This document shows positions 6,841 through 13,221 of a DNA stretch of 13,304 nucleotides, piece by piece. The stretch spans positions 1 to 13,304 of the forward strand of contig JAITDV010000410.1 in assembly GCA_031282385.1 (NCBI GenBank), in the 5' to 3' direction. Under the pieces are notes generated by a model that saw nothing but the letters and a program-made list of their open reading frames with translations, was not told the origin of the DNA and searched no databases. The stretch is from Planctomycetaceae bacterium. GTDB lineage: Bacteria; Planctomycetota; Planctomycetia; Pirellulales; Thermoguttaceae. Each line of letters begins with the position of its first letter. Position 1 is the first letter of the stretch. The position numbers were made by a program, and so were the translations under genes.

Positions 6841-8004
6841 ATGCGATTTTCAACAATAGCAGTTCACGCAGGTCAAAGACCTGATCCTCATACCGGTGCG
6901 GTTTGTGTGCCGGTTGCACTTACTTCTACTTTTGCAATGGATGGTATCGGTAAATTACGAGGCGAATTTGAATACGCCCGCAGCGATAATCCAAGTCGGC
7001 ACGCTCTTGAAATTTCAATTGCCGCAATTGAATTCGGTAAATATGCGTTAGCGTTCGCATCCGGTCAAGCGTCTTCAACAGCAGTTTTAGACTTGTTGCA
7101 ACCCGGCGATGAAATTGTCACTACCCCTAATGTTTACGGCGGTACGTATCGGCTTTTCCACTACGTTTATAACAAATATAACATCAAAATTAATGTCGCC
7201 GCCAATACCTCGCCCGAAACAATCAATAAAACTCTCACCGAAAAAACCGTTCTAGTTTGGGGCGAAACGCCTTCAAATCCGCTTCTGGACTTATTTGATA
7301 TTGCTGAAGTTGCCGAACGTGTTCACAATTTCCGTAACAAAAAAGGCACGCAACCATTGCTCGTCATCGACAACACATTCCCAAGTCCGGCATTCCAAAA
7401 CCCGCTCCTACTCGGCGCAGATATTGTTACACATAGTTGCACAAAATATATCGGCGGACACAGCGACGTAATCGCAGGGGCAATTGTTGTCAATGATGAC
7501 AGGCTTTACGAAAAACTAAAGTTCTACCAAAATGCCGCCGGCGCTGTACCGGAACCGCTAAGTTGTTTTTTACTTCAACGCGGCATTCGTACATTGCCGT
7601 TAAGAATGAAAAAACACGAAGAAAATGTTTACAAAGTTGCGGAGTTTTTGCGTAACAATATTGCAGTCGAACAAGTGTTTTTCCCAGGTTTCACAGATTT
7701 TCCGCAGCATGAACTTGTTGCAAAACAGATGCGAGGATTGCCCGGTATGGTTTCATTCAAAATTCACGGCGGTATTGATAACGTAAAAAAATTCTTTGCC
7801 GGACTGAAATTGATAATTCTTGCGGAAAGTCTTGGAGGACCGGAAACATTAATTTGCCATCCCGCAACTATGACTCATGCCGCTTTACCCAAATCGGAAC
7901 AAGCAAAAATAGGCATCACCGATAACTTGATTCGTTTGTCTGTCGGGTTAGAAGACCCCGAAGATTTAATCGAAGATTTGCAAGAAGCGTTCAACACAAT
8001 TTGA
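6841..8004 (+). CDS. Cystathionine gamma-lyase/gamma-synthase family PLP enzyme
   Basis: 387 residues, full length for the Cys/Met-metabolism PLP family (about 380-400). Visible motifs: YARSDNPSR at 45-53 (phosphate-binding Tyr and Arg of the neighbouring subunit), SGQASS at 75-80, NVYGGTYRLF at 97-106 (PLP ring stacking Tyr99), VIDNTF at 175-180, and THSCTKYIGGHSDVIAG at 197-213 with Lys202 as the Schiff-base lysine. The C-terminus has ESLGGPETLICHPATMTHA and RLSVGLEDPEDLIEDL, the end typical of cystathionine gamma-lyase and gamma-synthase. Met gamma-lyase usually has Cys in the YGC position; here it is YGG. The cytosolic tetramer would act in transsulfuration or methionine synthesis; lyase and synthase cannot be separated from sequence alone. 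The gene stands alone, with MITE copies on both sides. No Shine-Dalgarno; A-rich leader. Confidence 0.9.
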   Translation: MRFSTIAVHAGQRPDPHTGAVCVPVALTSTFAMDGIGKLRGEFEYARSDNPSRHALEISIAAIEFGKYALAFASGQASSTAVLDLLQPGDEIVTTPNVYGGTYRLFHYVYNKYNIKINVAANTSPETINKTLTEKTVLVWGETPSNPLLDLFDIAEVAERVHNFRNKKGTQPLLVIDNTFPSPAFQNPLLLGADIVTHSCTKYIGGHSDVIAGAIVVNDDRLYEKLKFYQNAAGAVPEPLSCFLLQRGIRTLPLRMKKHEENVYKVAEFLRNNIAVEQVFFPGFTDFPQHELVAKQMRGLPGMVSFKIHGGIDNVKKFFAGLKLIILAESLGGPETLICHPATMTHAALPKSEQAKIGITDNLIRLSVGLEDPEDLIEDLQEAFNTI

Positions 8005-8011
8005 CCAAATA

Positions 8012-8111
8012 TACTGTTCGTACTGCAAATTACGCGACTCAAAAGCGTAAAAGCCTGCTTTCCATATAAGTAAGCAGGCGGCAGTAAAGGAAATTTAAAG
8101 TGTGAACAGTT
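8012..8111 (-). mobile_element. MITE-like palindromic element, copy 4 (reverse)
   Basis: A 100-bp copy flanked by TA (8010-8011 and 8112-8113), starting 7 bp after the PLP-enzyme stop. Ends TACTGTTCGTACT and AGTGTGAACAGTT. Perfect 8-bp core stem GCCTGCTT 8053-8060 / AAGCAGGC 8072-8079. The T tract is on the strand opposite to the upstream gene, so it is not oriented as that gene's terminator. Confidence 0.87.
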
Positions 8112-8222
8112 TATAAATCATTCCTTATCGCACGTGAGTTTGCGGTTTCAATTATATGCTCATACTTGCATTACACCAAAAGTCCGCAATGTTACTAAAA
8201 AAAGAAAACCGTATTTCCAATT

Positions 8223-8384
8223 GTCAAGAATAGACCTTTTCTCTAACCTAAAAATACATCAACGCAACAAAAAAACTACAACGAAAAAACGCCTTTAACT
8301 CCTCCGAGACCACCCCTAACCCCTCCTTCGGAGAGGTCAAGGGTGGTCTCCTACAGGTTAGCGAAAAGGTCTAGTTTACTTGAC
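8223..8384. repeat. 162-bp foldback element of a second type
   Basis: Outer arms: GTCAAG (8223-8228) with CTTGAC (8379-8384), and TAGACCTTTTCTCTAACCT at 8231-8249 with AGGTTAGCGAAAAGGTCTA at 8355-8373 (18 of 19). Inner arms: GAGACCACCC at 8306-8315 with GGGTGGTCTC at 8341-8350, perfect, enclosing a small stem CTCC-TTC-GGAG at 8323-8333. The inner part is GC-rich against an AT-rich background, which suggests transfer or a distinct repeat family. It ends 57 bp before the thioesterase start. It shares no termini with the MITE copies. Confidence 0.75.
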
Positions 8385-8441
8385 GGTTACGCCGTTTCAA
8401 AATATCACATATCAAAATCGAAAAATTTTGACTAAAATAAA

Positions 8442-8876
8442 ATGAGCAATACACACGAAGTACAAATTCGAGTTCGCTACAAAGAAACCGATCAAATGGG
8501 AGTCCTCTATCACGGCAATTATTTTACATTTTTTGAAGTAGGTCGGACGGAGTTGTTGCGCAGTCAAGGTTATACTTATCGTGAAGTTGAAGAATCCGGC
8601 ATTTTGGGCGTGGTTGTCAAAGCTGAATGCGCTTACCATAAACCGGCAAAATACGACGATCTATTGACCATACAAACCACAATAACAAATATATCAAAAG
8701 CAAAAATTGAATACGAACACAAAGTATTCCGAAACAACGAACTACTCGCAACCGGTCATATCACACTTGCTTTCGTAAACCGTGAAGGAAAAATCCAAAG
8801 AATACCCGAAGTAATACAGAATATGGAATGCGGAATCAAAAGAATTGAACACGTAACAACCAATGAAATTCGCTAG
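8442..8876 (+). CDS. YbgC/4-hydroxybenzoyl-CoA thioesterase family hotdog protein
   Basis: 144 residues, the usual length for a single hotdog domain. The N-terminal motif RYKETDQMGVLYHGNYFTFFEVGRTELL matches the YbgC/FcbJ signature, given here in parts: the catalytic Asp is Asp17 in ETDQMG, followed by His24-Gly-Asn-Tyr27 and then FEVGRTELLR on the long central helix. Downstream, VVVKAECAYHKPAKYDD and LAFVNREGKI match the β-sheet strands. It should hydrolyse an acyl-CoA thioester in the cytoplasm as a tetramer; the substrate is not deducible. Relatives next to tol-pal genes are called YbgC, but no tol genes are nearby. No Shine-Dalgarno is visible; the leader is A-rich. A hairpin overlaps the stop codon. 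Confidence 0.88.
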   Translation: MSNTHEVQIRVRYKETDQMGVLYHGNYFTFFEVGRTELLRSQGYTYREVEESGILGVVVKAECAYHKPAKYDDLLTIQTTITNISKAKIEYEHKVFRNNELLATGHITLAFVNREGKIQRIPEVIQNMECGIKRIEHVTTNEIR

Positions 8877-8902
8877 GTTGCTCTTTCCCGCCAAAGCAAC
8901 CT
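8875..8902 (+). terminator. Hairpin at the thioesterase stop codon
   Basis: AGGTTGCT at 8875-8882 pairs perfectly with AGCAACCT at 8895-8902 across a 12-base loop. It starts within the TAG stop. There is no T tract after it, so it may protect or pause the transcript rather than end it. Confidence 0.4.
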
Positions 8903-8966
8903 CGGTAAACTCGCAAAATATATCAATACCAAATACACCTTAGAATTCGTTGGCACAATTGCATTA

Positions 8967-9062
8967 TGCTGTTCGTACTATAAATTGCGCGACTCAAGAA
9001 CGTAAAATCCTGCTTTCCGATAAGTAAGCAGGCGACAAAGGAAATTTAAAGTGTGAACTGTT
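8967..9062 (-). mobile_element. MITE-like palindromic element, copy 5 (reverse)
   Basis: A 96-bp copy with TA on both sides (8965-8966 and 9063-9064). Left part TGCTGTTCGTACTATAAATT, then CGTAAAATCCTGCTTTCCG and AAGTAAGCAGGC, ending GTGTGAACTGTT. It is the first of two same-orientation copies in this gap. Confidence 0.85.
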
Positions 9063-9116
9063 TAAAACAAACCAAAAGTCCAATAACTAAACCCGCACAA
9101 TTTAACAAAAACCCCA

Positions 9117-9145
9117 ATGTGAACTGTGCAAATTGCAAACAGTTT
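9117..9145. repeat. Mini-palindrome of two MITE-like ends
   Basis: Between copies 5 and 6, AATGTGAACTGTGC is followed directly by AATTGCAAACAGTTT. AACTGT (9122-9127) and ACAGTT (9139-9144) are inverted and enclose 11 bases that include CAAATTG. It looks like two element ends with the middle deleted, though chance similarity is possible. Confidence 0.35.
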
Positions 9146-9152
9146 CAGTTTA

Positions 9153-9250
9153 TACCGCTCGTCCTATTGATTGCGCGGATCAAAAGCGTCAATGTCTGTT
9201 TTCCGATAGGTAAGTAGGCGGAAGTAGAGGAAATTAAAGTGTGAACTGTC
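9153..9250 (-). mobile_element. MITE-like palindromic element, copy 6 (reverse)
   Basis: A 98-bp diverged copy with TA on both sides (9151-9152 and 9251-9252). Ends TACCGCTCGTCCTATTGATT and AAAGTGTGAACTGTC. The core is worn (GTCTGTTTTCCGATAGGTAAG), so the hairpin is weak. It ends 18 bp before the start of the HemX/CcsA-like gene and therefore forms its leader. Confidence 0.8.
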
Positions 9251-9268
9251 TAAAAAGGTATTTTTATT

Positions 9269-10315
9269 ATGATTAAATTAGGTATTTTTTGCGTGCTATT
9301 TTATGTGATAACATTTTTGTTCGAGTTATCGCGTTTCTTTTTTAGCGGAGCGATTCAAAAGTTTTTCTCGATTGTTTGTGTGTTGGTTGGTTTTATTTTG
9401 CATACGGTTTTTCTTTATTACCATCACGTTGCGGCACGGGGTCATGTCAACGGCGCTGAAATATATTTTTTTATGACTTCGTGGAGTATTATTCTTATTT
9501 ACTTTTATCTTTCGTGTTATCATCGCGGGGTGCCGTTTGGTTTATTTTTTTTGCCAATAGTGTTATTGCTGATAATTGGCGGAGTAATCATCTCATTCAT
9601 CACTCCCAACGAACCGATTACAGGTTTGGTTGTGTATAATCCGCCGGTTTTGAAAATGTTTCATGCAATAACTTTTTTTCTTGCTACGTCAAGTATCTGT
9701 ATTGGTTTTGTTGCGGGATTATTTTATCTTGTGCAAGATTGGCGGCTACGGCACAAAAGACCGGTTGGAATTTTGCGGTTGCCTACAATCGAATGGTCTG
9801 CGTCAATTTGCCGCAAAGCTCTCGGCGCATCTACATTCATCCTTGCCGCAACAATATATTTCGGCTGGCTTATGCAGCCGCAATCAAAATCACCAAATAT
9901 TGTCGTCTTGTATGATCCTTTGGTAATTGGTACACTTCTTATGTTTATTTTTCTGATACTTTTCTCAGGTGTATTACCATTACGCATATTTCGCACCGAA
10001 GGAAAACAAGTTGCCGTCCTTACATTGATTACTTTTATTTTCTTGCTTCTTACACTGTGCTTCGCTGTTTTTGTCAAAGACGCACATTGGAAAAGAATCA
10101 ATCCCAAAAATACTCATTCAAATAATACCCAAATTGTCCCGTCACCCAACAAATATAATCAACCTTTTAAAATGTTCACATTTGAATTTTCATTTACCGT
10201 CGCCTGCTTACCTATAGGAAAGCAGACTTTTACGCTCTTGAGTCAGGCAATTTATAGTACGAGCAGTACAAAGTATGAACAGTTTATAAAGTACGAACGA
10301 TTTACAATATCATAA
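9269..10315 (+). CDS. HemX/CcsA-like cytochrome c assembly family membrane protein with a repeat-derived tail
   Basis: 348 residues with about eight membrane helices (near 2-20, 30-50, 66-83, 89-110, 130-153, 185-201, 216-236, 247-268). The pattern fits the cytochrome c assembly (CcsA/HemX/YpjD) family: conserved His in HTVFLYYHH (45-53), SWSIILIYFYL after it, and the block KMFHAITFFLATSSICIG (129-146) ending LFYLVQDWRLRHKRP. The tryptophan-rich WWD heme-handling motif of true CcsA is not visible, so HemX/YpjD-like is the better call; relatives often sit beside hemA, which is absent here. Native coding ends at about residue 300: residues 301-348 (MFTFEFS...ERFTIS) are read from MITE copy 7. 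The stop is 7 bp before proA. A weak AAGG precedes the start at long spacing. Confidence 0.75.
   Translation: MIKLGIFCVLFYVITFLFELSRFFFSGAIQKFFSIVCVLVGFILHTVFLYYHHVAARGHVNGAEIYFFMTSWSIILIYFYLSCYHRGVPFGLFFLPIVLLLIIGGVIISFITPNEPITGLVVYNPPVLKMFHAITFFLATSSICIGFVAGLFYLVQDWRLRHKRPVGILRLPTIEWSASICRKALGASTFILAATIYFGWLMQPQSKSPNIVVLYDPLVIGTLLMFIFLILFSGVLPLRIFRTEGKQVAVLTLITFIFLLLTLCFAVFVKDAHWKRINPKNTHSNNTQIVPSPNKYNQPFKMFTFEFSFTVACLPIGKQTFTLLSQAIYSTSSTKYEQFIKYERFTIS
10170..10304 (+). mobile_element. MITE-like palindromic element, copy 7 (forward), with repeated right ends
   Basis: Preceded by TA at 10168-10169. Left end AAATGTTCACATTTGAATTT, core GCCTGCTTACCTATAGGAAAG then CAGACTTTTACGCTCTTGAGTC. The right end occurs three times in a row: GTACGAGCAGTA to 10268, GTATGAACAGTT to 10284 (followed by TA), and GTACGAACGATT to about 10303. 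It overlaps the last 48 codons of the HemX/CcsA-like gene and forms the whole leader of proA. Confidence 0.85.
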
Positions 10316-10322
10316 TCATATT

Positions 10323-11582
10323 ATGTCCGAAACTAAATTACGTGAATATTGTTTAGCGGTAGCTGGTCGCGCGGAAGCGGCGGCTTATGAGATGGCTTGT
10401 GTTAGTGGAGCTGTCAAGAATGCGTGGTTGCATGAAGCGGCAAATTTAATTGAATCGCGAACAGATTATATTTTGGCGGAAAATCGCAAAGATATTGAAG
10501 CGGCTTCGGAATTAGCTCCGGCAGAAATTGACAGATTGTTGCTGAACCATAAACGGATCAACGATATTGTAATTGCAATCAAGGAAATAGAGATGTTCCC
10601 TGATCCTGTCGGCGGAATTATCGAATCGGTAGTTCGCCCTAACGGACTTGAAGTTCAAAAAGTACGAGTGCCATTGGGTGTGATATTTTTTATCTACGAA
10701 TCCCGCCCGAATGTTACGCCGGATGCAGCTGCGATTTGTGTTAAAAGCGGCAACGCTGTGATTTTACGCGGCGGCAAAGAAGCCATCAATTCCAATATTG
10801 CGTTTGCAAATATTTTGTCTGATGCTGCCGTTAAAACCGGTTTACCGGCAGACGCTGTTCAACTTGTCCGAACAACAGACCGTAAAGTTGTCGGAGAATT
10901 TCTTGGCATGGCGGACAAGATAACAATTACAATTCCGCGCGGAGGTGAAAGTTTGATTCGGCGTGTTGTTTCTGAAGCAAAGATGCCGGTGATAAAGCAT
11001 TTTGCCGGTAATTGTCATGTTTATATTGATCGTGCGGCGGATAAAAATATTGCTGTTGCGGTTACGCTAAATTCAAAATGTCAACGTGTTGGAGTTTGCA
11101 ATGCTGCAGAGTCATTGATTGTTCATTCGGAGGTTGCGGATACAATTTTGCTGTGTGTTTTAGATGAACTTTCGCAACGCGGAATAGAAATTCGCGGTTG
11201 TAACAAGACGTGTAAAATTTTCCCTAAAGCAATTCCGGCAACAGAAACTGATTTTGGACTGGAATATCACGACGCAATTATTTCTGTAAAAATCGTTGAT
11301 TCAATTGACGAAGCAATTAAACATATTAATTTTTACAGCGACAAACACACAGAAACAATTATTACAACTGACCTGACGGCAGCAAGAAAATTTACCGCAA
11401 AAATCGACAGCTCGGCAGTTCTAGTAAACGCAAGTACACGATTCAATGATGGAGGTCAAATCGGACTCGGTGCAGAAATCGGAATCAGCACTGACAAGTT
11501 GCATGCAAGAGGACCTTGCGGTATAAAAGAGTTGACAACTTATAAGTACATAATTTACGGCAATGGACAAATTAGAGAATAA
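10323..11582 (+). CDS. proA: Glutamate-5-semialdehyde dehydrogenase (gamma-glutamyl phosphate reductase)
   Basis: 419 residues, the usual ProA length. It reduces gamma-glutamyl phosphate with NADPH to glutamate semialdehyde, the second step of proline synthesis, in the cytoplasm. Motifs: VPLGVIFFIYESRPNVTPDAA (116-136, given in one family-typical block of shorter pieces VPLGV, YESRPN and TPDAA), GNAVILRGGKEA (143-154), TIPRGGESLIR (203-213), and NSKCQRVGVCNAAESL (250-265), where Cys259 is the catalytic thiol. The C-terminus has NASTRFNDGGQIGLGAEIGIST and LHARGP, both hallmarks of the family. No proB is adjacent, so the genes of this pathway are dispersed. The leader is entirely repeat-derived and lacks a Shine-Dalgarno. 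Confidence 0.96.
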   Translation: MSETKLREYCLAVAGRAEAAAYEMACVSGAVKNAWLHEAANLIESRTDYILAENRKDIEAASELAPAEIDRLLLNHKRINDIVIAIKEIEMFPDPVGGIIESVVRPNGLEVQKVRVPLGVIFFIYESRPNVTPDAAAICVKSGNAVILRGGKEAINSNIAFANILSDAAVKTGLPADAVQLVRTTDRKVVGEFLGMADKITITIPRGGESLIRRVVSEAKMPVIKHFAGNCHVYIDRAADKNIAVAVTLNSKCQRVGVCNAAESLIVHSEVADTILLCVLDELSQRGIEIRGCNKTCKIFPKAIPATETDFGLEYHDAIISVKIVDSIDEAIKHINFYSDKHTETIITTDLTAARKFTAKIDSSAVLVNASTRFNDGGQIGLGAEIGISTDKLHARGPCGIKELTTYKYIIYGNGQIRE

Positions 11583-11651
11583 GTAATATTTCAGTGGAAT
11601 TAGTGTTTTGAATTAATTACTAACTCATGTTGCGCAGGGACTAAATATCAG

Positions 11652-11684
11652 TTTTTCCTTCGTCCCAAAAGGGGCGGGGAAAAA
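11652..11684 (+). terminator. Strong hairpin downstream of proA
   Basis: TTTTTCC at 11652-11658 pairs with GGAAAAA at 11678-11684, continuing inward to CGTCCC/GGGGCG around an AAAA loop, with one bulge. It is 70 bp after the proA stop. Only TTTACATTT follows, so termination is possible but not certain; it may be an internal part of the surrounding foldback element. Confidence 0.5.
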
Positions 11685-11721
11685 TTTACATTTCTACGGG
11701 ATGTTGTTTTACCGAATTTTA

Positions 11722-11827
11722 AACTGTTCGTACTTGAATTTTTCTTTACCGCCGCCTGCTTACCTATCGGAAAGCGGGCTTTTACGCTCTTGAGTCAGGC
11801 AAGTTATAAGTTATAGTACGAACAGTT
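11722..11827 (+). mobile_element. MITE-like palindromic element, copy 8 (forward), best-preserved ends
   Basis: A 106-bp copy flanked by TA (11720-11721 and 11828-11829). The ends AACTGTTCGTACTT and TAGTACGAACAGTT are exact inverted repeats over the terminal 13 bases. Core GCCTGCTTACCTATCGG then AAAGCGGGCTTTTACGCTC. A short tandem duplication (GTTATAA/GTTATAG, 11803-11816) makes it longer than other copies. Confidence 0.9.
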
Positions 11828-11934
11828 TACTTACAGTGTGTAACATGAGTTAGTAAGAAAATAAGGTTGTTTACTCGATATTCACGTGTTCAAAAAATTC
11901 CACTGAAATATTACGAAAAAATTAAAAAACATTA

Positions 11935-13017
11935 ATGAAATTTTCGTTACAAGAAAGTATATTGCAATGTTCCCGATTAACGCAGGCGTCGCATTCTAAT
12001 TTTTATCCGGCGTTTTCCTTTTTGTCCAAAGAGCGTCGTGAGGCAATGATAATTTTATATGCTTACACGCGGTTCACGGATGATTTGGTAGATGTGCCTG
12101 AAATTGATCCTTCAACGGGCGTTTTGTTGCCGGTTAGTACGCGGCGGAAACGGCAAAGATTGAATCAATGGTGTGCGGCGTTGGAAGCGGCACTTGGCAA
12201 AATTGATGGTACGGTTGCCCAAATAGACAATGCTGAAAATTCGGCGAGGTTTGAAAAATTGTCTGAACAATTTCCGTCGTGTACGGGTTTTGTGTTGTTA
12301 CCTGCGGTAAAGATGATTGTGGACAAATTTCATATTCCTATTCATCCTTTTTTTCATTTGATTGATGGGGTTGATGCAGATATTGAGACGCGGCGTTTTG
12401 GTACGTTTGATGATGTTGCAGATTACTGCCACCAAGTCGCAACTTCTGTCGGTTTCGCCTCACTTGCAATTTGGGGAACTGTCAAACCATTGTTTTCAGA
12501 CGAAGTAGTACATGCCGCCAAAGCGACCGGAATCGCTTTTCAATTGACAAATATTCTGCGGGACATGGTTGAAGATTTTAGAGACGGACGATTATATTTG
12601 CCAATGGATGAAATAACACGATTCGGTTTGACAGAAAACCAATTCGGTTCCCTGCTCAACCGAGATACATGGAACACAGAAAAATATAACAAAAACAATA
12701 ATAAACAAGACGAATTCAGTTTGGCAGAACGCATAGAACAAATGGAAAAATTTGAGGACAAATTTGATCAGATATTGAATAAGCAATTTGAACGTTGCGA
12801 AATCTATTACACAAACTCCGCACAACTCTACCAACTAATCAATCCACAATGCCGCAAAGTATTCGGTATGATGTGGAGCCGTTATCATACGTTGTTCCGA
12901 ATAATGAAACGTAATCCGAAATTAATTTTAAGAAACAAAAAAATCACTCTATCAAAATTGCAGAAGTTAAAACTCTATTTGCAATGGAAATTATTACCTC
13001 GTTTCCGCCTAAACTAA
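11935..13017 (+). CDS. Squalene/phytoene synthase family protein (HpnD-like)
   Basis: 360 residues. The enzyme family condenses two prenyl diphosphates head to head. Visible motifs: SNFYPAFSFLSKERREAM (21-38), first Asp-rich motif YAYTRFTDDLVD (42-53), LIDGVDADIETRRF (142-155), YCHQVATSVGFASLAIWG (164-181), and second Asp-rich motif NILRDMVEDFRDGRLYLP (206-223). All the expected metal-binding Asp residues are present. The overall pattern is nearest to the presqualene-forming HpnD type used for hopanoid or squalene synthesis, but phytoene synthase cannot be excluded. Two extra stretches stand out: about 58-108 after the first motif, and an Asn/Lys-rich one at about 245-262. No hpnC or hpnE partner is visible before the window ends. 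The C-terminal 40 residues are strongly basic. Confidence 0.88.
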   Translation: MKFSLQESILQCSRLTQASHSNFYPAFSFLSKERREAMIILYAYTRFTDDLVDVPEIDPSTGVLLPVSTRRKRQRLNQWCAALEAALGKIDGTVAQIDNAENSARFEKLSEQFPSCTGFVLLPAVKMIVDKFHIPIHPFFHLIDGVDADIETRRFGTFDDVADYCHQVATSVGFASLAIWGTVKPLFSDEVVHAAKATGIAFQLTNILRDMVEDFRDGRLYLPMDEITRFGLTENQFGSLLNRDTWNTEKYNKNNNKQDEFSLAERIEQMEKFEDKFDQILNKQFERCEIYYTNSAQLYQLINPQCRKVFGMMWSRYHTLFRIMKRNPKLILRNKKITLSKLQKLKLYLQWKLLPRFRLN

Positions 13018-13064
13018 AAAATATCACTCAACCACAATTTCAAAAAAAAATTTAAAACTTTTTA

Positions 13065-13163
13065 AACTGCTCACACCTTAAATTTCCTTCACCACCGCTT
13101 GCTTACCTATCGGAAAGTAGGCTTTTACACTCTTGAGTCACGTAATTTATAGTACAAACAGTA
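13065..13163 (+). mobile_element. MITE-like palindromic element, copy 9 (forward)
   Basis: A 99-bp copy flanked by TA (13063-13064 and 13164-13165). Ends AACTGCTCACACCTTAAATT and ATAGTACAAACAGTA. Core GCTTGCTTACCTATCGGAAAG with TAGGCTTTTAC. It lies 47 bp after the squalene synthase stop and 58 bp before the next ATG. Its T tract is oriented to follow the upstream gene. Confidence 0.85.
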
Positions 13164-13221
13164 TATTATTTCAAGAACCCATTCCCAATAAAATTTAACA
13201 AACATCCCCCTTCAAAAAACT

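Larger units (their letters stand above)
11583..11914. repeat. 332-bp inverted repeat filling the proA-squalene synthase gap
   Basis: GTAATATTTCAGTGGAATT at 11583-11601 and its perfect complement at 11896-11914 (19 bp) form the outer arms. TTACTAACTCATGTT at 11617-11631 and 11842-11856 form perfect inner arms (15 bp), with TTTTGAA/TTCAAAA between (11606-11612, 11889-11895). The right arm carries about 25 extra bases. The structure begins directly after the proA stop and ends 20 bp before the next ATG. It encloses a GC-rich hairpin and MITE copy 8, so it looks like a larger foldback element with a nested insertion. Confidence 0.75.

Noticed and set aside
6841..8004. Methionine gamma-lyase
   Set aside because: The position usually holding the catalytic Cys (YGC) is Gly here (YGG), and the C-terminal motifs fit cystathionine gamma-lyase/synthase better.
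555..13163. Integron attC sites
   Set aside because: The repeats are about 100 bp, palindromic and intergenic, but they occur in both orientations, lie next to housekeeping genes facing both ways, lack the attC core sites in the right places, and have TA flanks instead.
555..13163. CRISPR array
   Set aside because: The repeats are about 100 bp long, diverged, and separated by whole genes rather than by regular short spacers.
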